A stretch of DNA of 64,000 nt from Nymphaea colorata (Eukaryota; Streptophyta; Magnoliopsida; Nymphaeales; Nymphaeaceae): NCBI RefSeq assembly GCF_008831285.2, contig NC_045149.1, positions 4,021,500 to 4,085,499 on the forward strand, in the 5' to 3' direction. Positions within the stretch are counted from its first letter, which is position 1. Each line of letters begins with the position of its first letter. Positions 50,101 through 62,102 of the stretch are shown piece after piece. The position numbers were made by a program, and so were the translations under genes. The notes below the pieces were generated by a model, which made no database searches, had not been told where the DNA came from, and worked only from the letters and a program-made list of their open reading frames with translations.

Positions 50101-52624
50101 TAGTATAGTTTGTCGACAAGTGTTCACGTGGAAGAGGTATAGTCAAATTCAATTTTTGTGGGTGCGTTAATGTTTTTGTACTGTAAATGGTGAGATTGCG
50201 ACACTCTAATTGATTGATATATTATACCTTACTCAGGTCCCAACATAGCACGAGACCCCACGAGGGTTGAGGGAATGACGAGAGTATTGGAGCCTTTTTT
50301 AGAGCAATGGGTTGTTAAGCTCCAGTTCATTCAGAAAACCAATTCCAGTTCATTCAAAAAAGCAATTCCAGTTCATTCAAAAAAGCAACTCAAGTCCTTG
50401 TTCTTTGCTTTTTCTCCTTTCGTTCTTTGTTACTTTCTCTTACGTTCCAAGAACATCCTACCTATGGGGGTTGAGAGAGGCTCCTAAAGAGTGTTTCTCC
50501 TGAAGTGCAATGCGCTAGAAGCCTTTCGTACAAGATCAAATTTTACCTAATTAAATAGTTCATGGCCATTAAACTCGAGTTGGCTCTTCCGGGGAATTGC
50601 AGGCCAGCACGCTGAAGCGGTATCCTGCACAGCTCTCACTGACCACATGGATGTCCTTCTTTGGAGCTGCACAGTCTGCGGTCTATACAGCTTTCATTGA
50701 GCAGAAGCCGCAGGCTTGGATGATTGGTTTCAACATCAACTTCTGGGCCATCATCTATGGGGTTAGTCTTAAAGATCTCATTGTACAGGATCTTTTAGTC
50801 TTCAGAAATTGACAACACTAATGACGTCCTTATTAACATATTTGGCTGACGGATTTTCAATTTCATGAAAATGTCTTACTGCAGGGCGTCGTAATTTCAG
50901 GCCTTGTGACCTTCGTTCAGCTGTGGTGCACGGAGAAAAAGGGGCCAGTCTTTGTCACCATGTTCAATCCACTTTGCACCGTGCTGGTGGCCTTAACAGC
51001 ATACGCGCTTCTAGGCCAGGACTTGAACACCGGAAGGTATTGGAATCTCACAAATTTTTTTGCGTGATGATGCAAATTCATGAATTATTCTCATGATATT
51101 ACGAAACAGAATCAAATGCAACCAACTTTGTAAATTATAGGATATAGTTCCACTAACATGGAAAAGAAGGAATGATTAGCTAGCGACGATGCGGACTCCT
51201 ATGGCTGTTGGTCTCTAGGTTATGCCCTGGGCATTAATCTTAGGTACAGTTAAGTTAATTTGGATGACACCCTTTAAAAAGAAAAAAAAAAAGGACGGTC
51301 TTTTCTAGAAATCAGGCTTTATGAAAAATGTTTTTCTAAATAGTTTCTAAGAACTGGCCTGCGTACTTGAGTAACAAGGCATGAACTTAGGAGAGAAACT
51401 TAGGAGAGGCCGGGACGGGAGATAGCCTTTTCAGGCCCTTCTCGCAATGAGTTTTATCTAAATTGAGTTTTTGAGAATCCCAGTGTTATTAATGTCACTC
51501 AAACGTGCCTCAAAATCAGGTTTTGGAGGTGTTTTGCCTTTAAAACCCACGGCTTGAAGGCTTGAAAATAAGAACACTCTGTTAGTGTTTCATGAATCTA
51601 CTTTTATTTTTGGAAAAAATGCATATACTTATATTGTGTTTTTGTTATTATTAAATGTGTCCCTTCATAGGCCGTTTGACAGATATTCCCAATATCTGTG
51701 GGTATCCCTTGAACCTATTCCTAAGATTGGGACATATTCATGCAACAATAGTTTATGTTTCATGAGTCTACCTCAATTTTTGGAGCATGTTCATAGAACA
51801 CGGACAAAGTGTCCCTGTGCCAAACAACATCTTAAAGGCTGTTTGCCAAAAGTAAAGTAACACATGCATTGCTACTGTTTTATAAATATGCATGGAACAC
51901 TTGTTGCAATGTCATATGAATTTACTCTATTTTTAGGGATAGTTTAGCTTCTTGGGACATTAATAGAATGTTGCTGATACCAAACAGCTCCTTAGTATTT
52001 TAAGCTATCGTGCGATGCTCTACACATGCTAAGTAATTTGTTAAGGCTCAACGTCTTGGCTCATTTTTGTCCCATGTGGAAAACATATTGATTCAAATCG
52101 CTGAAATTTGGGGCCTGCATGATGGTTAATTTTTCTGAAAATTTTTCTGGAAAATATTCCGCACATCTCAGTTTCAAGTGCTGATTTTTATCAAACAGAG
52201 TATGTACATATCTCATAATAATACTTTTAAAAAGAAAAACAGTTACCCAAATCGGGCATGTAGATTATGCTAGTGCTGGAATGCTACCTTACCAGAGGTT
52301 AAAAGAGAAATTTAATTCCCAACCACCCCTGCCGTTGTGGCCGGCACTCACTCTTATCGCCGAAGAAATTATATAGCAAATTAATCACCAGCCCGACTCG
52401 TGTTTGTTGTTCCAGTCGATTAATCAGGCTATAAGTTTTGCAGTGTTGTAGGAGGAACCATTGTCATTGTTGGTCTTTACTTGGTGCTATGGGGGAAGGA
52501 AGAGGATCAACAGGCAAATGACGAGGAGCTGCTGCCGCAGTTTGACTCCAAACTTCCTGCATCGACAAAGAATGGTCACATGCAAGAGCAGAATTTAAAT
52601 GAGGAGAAGGTTTCCAAGGAATAG
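46211..52624 (+). CDS. WAT1-related (UMAMIT / nodulin MtN21-type) EamA transporter, 7 exons
   Basis: Exons: 46,211-46,410; 46,649-46,711; 46,848-46,964; 49,087-49,315; 50,603-50,761; 50,885-51,036; 52,444-52,624. All introns are GT-AG and phases match, giving 366 codons plus stop, a normal family length. Two EamA (DMT superfamily) repeats are seen: residues about 14-160 (QLGYTFLYIITQ, LSPNMYFASLRYTSPTF, SLGGAMIMSLYKG) and about 185-325 (KKGPVFVTMFNPLCTVLVAL, GLYLVLWGK), with about ten hydrophobic segments. Family members are membrane exporters or facilitators of amino acids, auxin or related solutes at the plasma membrane or tonoplast. The substrate of this one cannot be told. The C-terminal 40 residues are hydrophilic and acidic. 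There is no lesion, so it is probably functional. Intron 3 (2.1 kb) carries a long TA tract. Confidence 0.93.
47116..47185. repeat. (TA)n microsatellite in intron 3 of the WAT1-related gene
   Basis: About 35 TA units. It is the longest pure TA tract within a transcribed region in the window and likely variable in length between individuals. Confidence 0.95.
50322..50390. repeat. 3 x 23-bp minisatellite in intron 4
   Basis: Units start at 50,322, 50,345 and 50,368. Each begins CCAGTTCATTCA. The last two differ by one or two bases and the first by a few more. Confidence 0.88.
51590..52010. repeat. Diverged ~150-170 bp direct repeats in intron 6
   Basis: CATGAATCTACTTTTATTTTTGG-like wording recurs at about 51,591, 51,761 and 51,913, each followed by similar T-rich text and a CGTTTGACAG/CTGTTTGCC-like phrase. 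It is an old, degenerate local repeat. Confidence 0.55.
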
Positions 52625-52768
52625 CCAGACATTTAGGATCAACTGTAAACGACCAGGAAAAAGAATACAAGAAAAACATGTCCTCCTTGACGTTCTGCGA
52701 TACCATTTCTTTTTCCTTTTTTACTTTTTAAGTCTTCTGCAGTAGGAAACAGTAATTATGCAACATGT

Positions 52769-52774
52769 AATAAA
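52769..52774 (+). terminator. Candidate poly-A signal of the WAT1-related gene
   Basis: AATAAA lies 145 bp after the stop codon. Plant signals are loose, so use of this one is only likely. Confidence 0.45.
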
Positions 52775-52779
52775 GCAGA

Positions 52780-54334
52780 TGCCTGCCTTCCAACAAAATG
52801 CGTTGGAACTTTAATGAACTTCCTTTCTGCATGCTCGAGATTATTATGGTGTTTTTACCGTTTAAAATTTTTAGCCGGCCGACTTTACGAATATGTGCAG
52901 AAGCTCTTCCCAGCTTCCCAGCCAATGTACCCAACTGTAATAATGAAATGAACAAGATTGAGAAAAAAAAAATATCCATTGCGTCTGTGGCTTTATTACA
53001 TTTGTTTAATCAACGATTATTAGATTTTATAAAAATGGGTTATCCGATGGTTTTAAATTCATCAGAATATGAAATCCAACTATCAGATTTTTGCACTGTT
53101 TTTCCAGCCTTACAATTTAGATATTCTCGACTTTATAGTTAGGTTCATTGAAAAAAAAAAAAAATCCTTGCGACATCTTATAATACTTCAACTATCAACA
53201 ACCGAACGAGTCCATTAATCCTTAGCAAATGTATAAAAAACACAAAACCCAGGATTAACAAGTATAGATTGTCACTGCCGCCTCGGACGGTGCCTAATAT
53301 TCACAACCCGGGGACCTACACCAATATAATAACCAGTTTATTAAAAAAACAAGTTAGCAATAACGAATCAATGATAGCACACCCTTATGACGATAAGAAT
53401 ATGTTCTGGGCATCACCAGATATGGATTTCAAATATGAAACTGTTAACGCGCGATCCACGACCCAAAAAATGAAGCCTTAACTTTCCCCAGCTCCACAAT
53501 TTGTCCATTTTCAGGTTTTTCAGCGGTTTGGGAACCTTATTCGGAATAGTTCATAATGATAGGTCTGCATCCAGATAAATTTCTGAACTGAGCTCATTGA
53601 AATTTCTGATCCTGTGCCGTTCTCTCATTTGATTCGTTCCCTCGCTCCTACAACCAAGAAGCCTGCGACGTTCAAAATATCACGAGGAAGTTGGACAGTA
53701 AATAAACCACATAGATGACTAAGCCCCAATGAGAAAATTTTGCAGTAGCACACCTCATACCTGCTTCCCCAGTTGATAAAGCTAATAGCAGCAAACGTTT
53801 CAGATCAGACAACAGCTATTAATGCCTGTTAAGCTTACATATAACCATGTCAGGTTTAGGCTTGGCATCGCTTTCTGTTTTCTCTGCATATACAAGTTAG
53901 GCAATCACATTCATTGAGGGAATAGAAAATTTTAGATAAATATTAGTTTTAGACATCGAAAGCAAATTGTTCTTTTGAAGTTATAAGAAGGTTGATTTGT
54001 ACCTCCAAGCCCTGTAACATGTTACAGCAAATGTTGATAACAATACCAAACAATAACACCAGGAAAATCTAAGGATCACGAGCGGCCTTCTTGAAATTCT
54101 GTAACCTGCTGTAAATAGCCACAAAGTCTGCCACGGCTTCCCCTATCTGTTATAAACTCTAGCGAAGCAATGTGGAATGATAAGCAGCTGCAAAGCAACA
54201 GAAATGGGAAAAAGGAAGAAAAAAAAAAGGCCAAGTCAATGGAGAGAGTATTGCATGAGATGAAAACGTATATAGACTATATTCTAATTTCAACGTTCTT
54301 GAGTTAAAGAATTCATGGAGCTACATATTTCTGT
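52780..54334. other. Intergenic DNA between convergent genes
   Basis: It holds the 3' flanks of both the WAT1-related gene (plus) and the glycosylase gene (minus). A-runs lie at 52,962-52,970 and 53,151-53,164. No other gene is recognised. The open stretch at 52,798-53,142 has no family resemblance. Confidence 0.5.
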
Positions 54335-56192
54335 TCATGCGGGCACAACTGAATCTTGAACAGGCAGATCCGTTGAGTGAAATTTCCAGAGGAAGTCCCA
54401 ATATTTGTTTAGCATGTGGTCATCGGGACGAACATCCATCCACCTTCCTGTACAAAATATCGCATATGCATCGGCTGCATACCTGCAGAGAAATTCTCCC
54501 AGTTAGTGACTAAAAGAATCAATCGTCCTCATTACTGAAGCGTCCATGGTGAAGATGTTTTGAGTTTAATTCCTCAAAATCCACAGGTCATATATTCTAC
54601 TTAAACTAAATTTCTAGACCTAAGTACCGTTCATTAAATATGCTACATACTTCCCAATGCCATGTAGTTCCGTCACGTGGGTCCATCCCGTGGTTGCATA
54701 TTCAAAAGAAAAGCGTTGAAGTATCTCTGCCCGTTTCTTCTGCAAGCCAAGAGATTGTGTCACTCTTTCTATTTCACGAGCACGAGTTGACATCATTGTC
54801 AAAGGGTCAGGACAGAGATCGAACAGATCCTCTATAACTCTCTTTGTCTGCAAGACGCAAACAAATAATGAGATTGAGTTAGTACACATGAAAGTAAACA
54901 GGAACAGAGCTTCTTATAAAATAGTCTGTCTACAACACTGAGACAGATTAGCACAAGTTCGTAGCATGAAAATGGAACCCATAATTCTCTGCATTTCTTC
55001 TGACAATCTGAATAAATGTACAAAGCAGCTGAATGAACAATTACAGATGTTATTAACTAATTACTAAGTTACAGATGCTATTGATTCACCAGTAAACTAT
55101 GTTCGTCCCGGGAGTGACATCATTAGCAAATGTCCAAGGTTTTTCACAATAATAAATCAAACTTTTAAGGCATTCATGGAACGCAAGATACAACGAGGCG
55201 ATTCCTAAGTGAACCTGAGTGCCGGACGTATGATTGAGGCAGATGCAGATAACTAACACTTTCCATGGGTCATCGTAATATTGTTCTTGCATAAGACAAA
55301 ATGGGGAGGGAGGCGGGACCCAGTTGTTGTCTGACGTCCTCCTTTTATAAGCATCCATAGTCTTTTGTTTCTTCGTTAGCACAAAAGACTTAACTCGTCT
55401 TCTTTTGATATTGCTATCCTTAACTACTTCTGGAAAAGGTGATGGCTGTGAAGGTGGTGCTGCTGATGATGTTGTGGAGCTTCTCCTTTTCCCACCCTTT
55501 TTGGAACCTTCATTTTCTTCAACTCTGCTGAAGTACGGAGAGACGATCCGGATTTGACTATCACTGGCTCTCTTGGACGGAGTTGACATGCCAACGTTCC
55601 CACTTCTCCCCTTCGGTTTTTTCTTGTTGCTCCCAACCGTTTTCTTCGCTTCTTTGATTCTTTCACAATGTGGAGACATCCTTCCGACGAGAGATCCTGC
55701 AGCGCTGTCGGCAGATGTTGATGGCAATACACCGAAGTCTTCAGGGCTGCCTTGATTTGCTGCCACCCTTCCTGTCTCCATCTTTCTCTTCGCAACTCCC
55801 TTCCCAGCTTCACTGCAGTTCACCTTTTTGCTGCAATTAACATCTGGGGAAACCAAATCACCAATCTCCATAGGCAATCTTTTCTGAATTTTGAAATTCC
55901 CTGTTAAGGGTGCTCCGAGTTCCTCCACCCTTCTTCTTTTCGGTGAATTCGCCATAGCGCGGGAGAAGTACGGAGAAACAACGATCGGTGGAGGAGGCGG
56001 TTGGCTCGAGTTTTTTGTTCTTCTTCTTCTTTCTCTCCTGCCATTTCCATCACCACCCTTCTCACCCATCGCCTTCTTCTTCTTATAATTTTCCTTCTCT
56101 TTGGTTCCTTCTTCTGCGTGAGAGAAATAGCGAGAGAACACTTTAGCCCGCTTCTCACAGACAATTCCCTCCTTTTGAGGTATTGCCCGCAT
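54335..56192 (-). CDS. MBD4L: MBD4-like HhH-GPD DNA glycosylase, 3 exons
   Basis: Exons on minus: 56,192-55,215; 54,847-54,651; 54,482-54,335. Phases match and the product is 440 aa, close to the Arabidopsis protein as I recall it. The HhH-GPD domain fills residues about 295-440: [42 protein letters not shown], the helix-hairpin-helix LHGIGKYAADAY (387-398), and the catalytic Asp in [11 protein letters not shown] (Asp413 by alignment). Plant MBD4-like enzymes excise T or U from G mismatches in base excision repair in the nucleus and, as here, lack the methyl-CpG-binding domain of animal MBD4. The long basic, disordered N-terminus has nuclear-localisation-like KRRR and RRERRRR clusters and three YFS motifs (residues 21, 75, 220). 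The first donor, GTTCAC, is weak but fits the family's exon edge. Confidence 0.93.
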
Positions 56193-56484
56193 CTTTCCTC
56201 TTTACCCGTCAAAGCCGGTGCGTGAGAGTAGATTGTACCTGTCAAAGCCGCTTCGTGAAAGTGAGCAAGGGTAAGAGGCGAAGGAGAGGCAACGAAAGGG
56301 TAAGGGGAAGGCGAAGAAAAACGAGGGAGGAGGGCGGGTTTTGAAAGCGCCATCTCCTCGAGCGACAGACGGAAAATCCATCGCCAAAGCAACTCTCCAC
56401 CCTTCTCCGCCGTTCCCCACCACCGTCCAACTCACTGACTATAGGAAGGTAGAGAGAGATACGGGGGGAGCGAGGCGCGTACCT

Positions 56485-56552
56485 TGAGAGAGAGACAGAC
56501 AGAAACAGAGACAGAGACAGACAGAAACAGAGACAGAGACAGAGACAGAGAG
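56485..56552 (-). repeat. GA/CAGAGA repeat upstream of the glycosylase gene
   Basis: On the coding strand this is a CT-rich CTCTGT repeat some 290-360 bp before the ATG. CT-rich tracts are common in plant 5' leaders and core promoters, so it may lie in the promoter or leader. Confidence 0.8.
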
Positions 56553-58306
56553 TAACCCAAAGGCTTCTACAGCTGCTGCTCCGCTGCTCGGATGGTGGTC
56601 TGCTGCCGAGGGGGAGGAGGATACCACCGCTGCTCTGCGCTGATGTGCTCTTCGTTGATGGGCACCGCGACGATGCCCTAACGGGCAAACACATAAACAC
56701 CCGGAAGTGAAGAGAAGTCGGTCCGTTTGAGGCGCAACCCTTTCCAGTTTCCAACGAAAAGTCTTCGTTTCCTGTTCTCTCTTCGCGGGATTTTTTTTTG
56801 TTCCCCGTTTGTTAGATGGAGCGGATTGTTTTAATCACCCTCAAGCGGGCTCCTCGTCAATTTAATTTCATGCAATTTTTCCGTTTTACTTCAAAGGGCC
56901 CGGAAAGAAATTTTTAGAAATATTTTTAAGGAAAAATAGAACCCAAAAGTTGGTGCCTATTCCAGTTAGGTTGTGTGTTTGATAGGGTTGAAAAATGTTT
57001 TCTGAAAAGTTATTTCTTAGTTTGATGGAACGGGAAGAAATTGAAAATGTGAAGACATGCAAGACCTAAAAAAATTGTGGCGAAGGTTGCCAGTTCATAT
57101 CGACTAAAGCCAAGGCAAACTAAATGCGTTAAATATATTACGGGCACATCTGAGTACAGAGAGACTGAGCATTATCTTTTGAAACATGAAAACATCCTGT
57201 TTAACAGACAGAGAGATGATAAGAGAACAAGTGCAGATACGTAAGTAGATTTTAACAGACAGAGAGACCAATTGATATACCATTGGCTTTTGAACTTCTG
57301 GTAGAGGATGTGCACCATAGGTATCATCATCTGCAATTGAGTAAACCCAGCTTGTAGCTGAGTCCAGGACTTAGCTATAGGCTCTCAACCAGCCAACAGC
57401 CAACTGTTCCCTGCTCTTTTATAATCCAATCAAGTGATAAAAATTTTCCTCCCCGCACACAATACAAAATCTCTAGCTCAAGCAGCCCAATAGACTTGAT
57501 CTTTATGAGCAATATTCTTTGTTAAGGATCATGGTCCACAATTTCCAATGACTGCAAGACGTACCATGAACCCACAAAGAGTTAACCATTTTCACCATGC
57601 TCCCATAAGAAATTCAGTTTACTGGGAATTTTGGAAACATTGAAATGCTAAATGTTAGATGAAATAGAACATTAAAAAATTGCATGATCTGAAGATTCTT
57701 CATGAACTTTAGAAAACAAACATAAGAGCAACCATATACAGCTCTCACATGAAACATCTATAAAAAATTCTGGCAAAAGTAATCCATACTAAGCTTGTCT
57801 TTAGCTAAATATAACAATTGTAGGAGGGATGACATACTCACCCATTCTGGTTGGGACAGTTTACACTAGTTTGTCAACCGTTCTCCAAGTAGATGAAATG
57901 TTTGGCAACATTGAATTAGTGAATATCAGAAAACCAGATAGAAGCAACAATGAAAATATAGACATCAACAAGAAACTTACGTAAGTGTTGACAAAAGCAT
58001 CCAAACACTATTCTACATAAAACTACAATAACATGTTCTTGTAAAGACCCAACAGGAAATATATACTCCTAGATATCGATGAATTTGTGGTTGACATTCT
58101 TCCCAACAGTTAGATATGCCGCTTGAATGATTCTCGAACACGACATAATACTTATGTCGAGGCATCATACTTGATTACCTATGAACATAAGCATAAACAT
58201 CACATTTTAACAGATATTAAAGTGTGATGAGCTTATATTAATCTTACAATAACTAACAATTGTAAAACATAAACAAAACAAACATATGAATAAATAATCA
58301 TCATCT
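56553..58306. other. Intergenic DNA upstream of the glycosylase gene
   Basis: No gene is recognised. The first 250 bp is GC-rich, typical of a promoter. From about 56,900 it becomes AT-rich. The minus-strand flank beyond 57,000 is the 3' side of the Harbinger unit. No terminal inverted repeat of that unit could be identified. Confidence 0.5.
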
Positions 58307-59712
58307 TCACAATAGAAAATGTGTGTGATAAGTTACCACACGCTTACAATTTTGAAAATCTATGATCATTTGAGATGTTATTGAAGTGTGTAGGTCATTA
58401 TTGGATTCTTGATGAACACTTTGTGTTGCACTTCCATGTTTGGTTAAAAACGGTGTACCCTCATTTGCATCGTAAGATGGACCTTCATCAAGATCAAATT
58501 GTTTTGCATGAGGATTATGGTCTAAAATGAAATTGTGTAGAACACACGCGGCTAACACAATTGCAACTTGTTTACGATAAAGAAATGACATTTGTGCTTT
58601 GGTGCAGGGAACCATCCTTTTAATAAACCAAAAGCTCGTTCAATAGTTGTTCTTAACGATGAATGACGATGATTAAACAATTCCTCTGCAGTGGTAGTAT
58701 GTCGTGCCCCCCGTGCGTTAAGTTCAGAGAGATGGTATCGATGACCTCGATATGGAGTTAGTAAACCATGTATGTTTGGATATGCTCCACCGAGATAGTA
58801 TTTCCCTACACAGTACAGTTATTAAGAGTTTTAACATTAAATAAATAGTAAGCTAAGACATTCACAACAGTCTATTAGTTGTTTAAGAAGGAGTAAATAT
58901 TGTGTTCACCTATAGGTATGACAAAAGGGTCGATGTCATTATCTAGTGTATTGTATAATACTCTTGAATATGTCGAATTGCCTTCCCAACCCATAAAAAG
59001 ATAGTGGAATCGCATGTTGAATCCAACTACAGCGAAGATATTGTATGAAAGAGTTCCTTTTCTATTATGATACCTTGATTGTTTTGTTGTATGTACACAG
59101 ACCAGTATGTGAGTGGCATCTATAGCTCCTAAGCAATCCTACGTACAGTGGAAAATGTTAGTTGCACTGTAATTTTACAATGTAATATGTGATCATGAAT
59201 TAGCTTACCTTAAAATATGGATAGGAACGAGGATTGAGGTGGATTTTGGATGGAGTGTCATTCTTCAATTGGCTGATGTATTACTTTCCCAATTGACATA
59301 GTGCAGGTAGGATAATGGTGACGTACTTGCTAATTGTTTGACCTGACTGTTGGAACGTGTTTTGACATGCACGATTGTGCTCATTATGGCCAACAATGAG
59401 TAGAAACATAGCAACTTGTTTCTCAATGCTGATTTCCTGACCATCTTCTACTAAATTTTTCTCTTGTAAGATATTACATATTGTAATAAATGAGTAGTGA
59501 TCCATGCGCAGTAAGTCCAAGCAGTTTCTTGAATGGCCATTAATGACATTATCAATGAATTGACTACCAACATTTCTATATGGGTGAACAATTCGCCTAC
59601 ATCGATAAAGGCATCTAAAAAATATGAGAACAAAAACAAACATCACTTTCATCATAGCATTTTCTCTTCCCTCATCTGACAACATGACTGCAGCACTAGG
59701 TAACGCAGACAA
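58307..59712 (-). pseudogene. PIF/Harbinger (HARBI1-type) DDE transposase, inactivated
   Basis: Exons on minus: 59,712-59,209; 59,138-58,910; 58,805-58,307. GT-AG junctions join in frame between SYPYFK and DCLGAIDATH, and between FVIPI and GKYYLGG. The N-terminal helix region reads LLRMDHYSFITICNIL and EKQVAMFLLIVGHN. The DDE domain has the first Asp in AIDATH and the Glu in TIERAFGLLK, but the second Asp position in GWEGNSTYSRVL is Tyr. A stop at 59,281-59,283 and a one-base frameshift near 58,605 (after KGWFP) break the frame. The end contains IVLAACVLHNFI. The family cuts and inserts DNA at TWA sites together with a SANT-domain partner, found upstream here. Confidence 0.9.
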
Positions 59713-59806
59713 AAGGTCTTAACATAAGTAACATGTTTTGAATTGTATAGAAGTTAGAACCAACACAACATTGAATTACAAAGATACCTGAAACATATGC
59801 TACTTA

Positions 59807-60790
59807 CTATTGATAATTGATATTTTCAAGCAACCAAGGCACATATTCATCGGGGTTAAGGTTCAGGAAAGTGAGCAGCCTATCTCCATGCTTCATTAGT
59901 GTCAAGGCTCTTCTATGCAAGCTCCTATCAATCTCTCCTGAATTGAGCATTTCACGTAATATGAGTGCACATTTGTTGTTTGTTTGTGCTCTAGATGTGT
60001 TTGTCATTGTTTGAAAACTATTGACTATGTCATGCAATAACATTCGATAGTCCTCGTCAATTGTACTTAATCTTACTCTTTTGTTGGATGACTGTAGTAG
60101 GCTGTGAATCTTGTTGGTGATGGTATAGGAGCATTATTGTTCAACACTTGTGTGAAGGATACATTTTCATCAACATTCATCCCCAAATCATTGGTATGAG
60201 TTATAGGGTTCTCAGGAATAGGATTAGTCATCATGTATGAAGTACAATTATAACTGCCATGACCTGTGGCAGTTGACTTGCCATACACTTCATGTAACTC
60301 CTCATAGTGCTTCTATTTTTTCCATCCTTTGAATTTGCGCCTGACTGGGAATTTTTGCAATTTGGTTCTTAGTCACATATGTTAGAACTAGTAATTGACA
60401 TGATGATGAATTTCATCAACTAAATGTTCTCATACTTACCTGAATGTAGACAGCCCAAACTTCATTATCAACATCTACACACTTGTTTGTTGGGTCCCAA
60501 CCAAACCCGCTTGTTGCCCAAACCAAACCCGCTTGTTGCCAAAATTTGCTTGCATATATTGTCGTCTGCTTTTGTACCCTTCAACTTGTTCTTAATTTTT
60601 TCTATTGTGAATTCTTGCCCAAGCTTTTCCATCATCTTTTGTTCAATTGCCTTATAAGATTTTCCCTTTAATTGTCGCCTGACTTCATGCCAGGTAATCG
60701 TGATTGCTGAATGAGAAGATGTATAAGATATTATAGTTGAGCATCACTCCGTATGAGACTTTCATTTCTTGGGTTGCTTGAACCTTCCAT
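59807..60790 (-). pseudogene. PIF/Harbinger ORF2 (Myb/SANT-like DNA-binding protein), broken
   Basis: A start at 60,790 opens MEGSSNPRNES, followed by loss of the first SANT helix region. The rest of the domain is readable at about 60,700-60,440 (RRQLKGKSYKAIEQKM, EKIKNKLK, ATSGFG) and ends at a clear GTAAGT donor at 60,439. The middle (60,330-60,073) includes EELHEVYGKSTATGHGS. The C-terminal helices (60,043-59,807) read ALTLMKHGDRLLTFLNL and DEYVPWLLENI. Breaks: a 22-bp tandem duplication in the SGFGWD motif, a stop at about 60,313, and a frameshift near 60,085. It is the usual partner that brings Harbinger transposase to element ends, and lies 94 bp upstream of it in the same orientation. 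Confidence 0.82.
60499..60542 (-). repeat. 22-bp tandem duplication in the SANT-like ORF
   Basis: The phrase CCAAACCCGCTTGTTGCC occurs at 60,501-60,518 and 60,523-60,540. The extra unit shifts the frame by one base within the SGFGWD motif, and the downstream residues DPTNKCVDVDNEVWAVYIQ lie in the shifted frame. Confidence 0.9.
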
Positions 60791-62051
60791 AACTACTACA
60801 ATACAATTCCAAGAAGATAGTATGCATGAATAATAAGTAGATACAAGAATCTTCCTAAAAATCACATACCATAAAACAAATGTTCATACATATGTGCTTT
60901 ATCTTATAAAGTGAACAAACTTTTAAATCACTGTAACTGTTTTCTCTTAACTATTGATAGTAAAATAGCTTGTGAAATAAGAAATATATTAGGTAGAGGA
61001 ATCAACTGCATTTTCTTAACTATTGAATCAACTTGTTGCCTCCTTCGCATTGTCGATCCAAAATATTCAAATTCTAGTAAAATTTAGTAATGCAAATAGA
61101 AAAAACAATACAGTTAGTGAGAGACGAATATACTTTTATCTCAATCTTAATTGATAATGTTTACGAACAATGAGATCGTTGGATGACAAAGCATGAAACC
61201 CACAAAGCAGCCATGCCGCCAAGACAATAAGCCAGTCTACAAAATCAAATCAATGTTATCATATTCATCAAATAGACACCACAAAACGTGTACATTTGCT
61301 TATGAATTGTAACTGCTCAACCTCAACAATTACAATCCTCTTGAGCTCTGAGAGTTCTTGCTCATAAAGGAGACGATGACATTCATTATGGGTTCATAAT
61401 AATATCTTCTAGGTTTAAACAGGACATCAACTGGTTTCATGCACCACAATTTCAAAGAAGTTAGAAACGAAATGGGTAATCATCTGCAACCAAATCTGCT
61501 ATTTTCTTAATATTTTCCAGCATCCATATGACCTTTGGATTAAGTAAAACATAATCGACTAAATGTGAAACTTCAAAAATCCATGATTACAGACTATTCG
61601 ATTACCCTACAAGCAAAATTTCATGAAAAAACAATGCCAAACTAAAGGCCTAAAATCTGGGTACATAGCAGACACGAATGGTTTTCGTAGGATTAGTGAG
61701 AAAAAAAAGTTCATGCTCTCTTTCTAAGCAAGAAAAACTAGACGGAGAAAAGCCAAATGAAAGGCCCAAAATTTGGGTTCATATTTGATGCCAATCCAAC
61801 TTATGCTAGAAAAAATAAATACAATCCTATGAATCGACCTACTATCTGTTGTGCCAAATGGAGAGAAGATGATAAACAACAATTGGGAAAAGGGTGAAAA
61901 AGAGGACGCCCTTACCCCGACGAGAAGCTACTGCTGGGCTGCACCGAACACTACAGTTGGGCTGTTCGTAGGCTAAAAATGATAAACGGTGTTGGGAAAA
62001 GGGCAAGAAAGAGGAGTAGGGCTGAGATCAGGGAAAAGGCAAATACGAAAC

Positions 62052-62053
<2 letters not shown>

Positions 62054-62101
<48 letters not shown>
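62054..62101. repeat. (GA)n microsatellite
   Basis: About 23 GA units without interruption. Confidence 0.95.

Positions 62102-62102
<1 letters not shown>

Noticed and set aside
55424-55813. A 129-codon frame inside exon 1 of the MBD4-like gene
   Set aside because: It is a shadow frame of the basic, low-complexity N-terminus. The true frame continues to the HhH-GPD domain.
56242-56754. A 170-codon minus-strand frame overlapping the promoter of the glycosylase gene
   Set aside because: It overlaps the GA/CAGA repeat and GC-rich promoter, has no domain, and lies in a different frame from the glycosylase.
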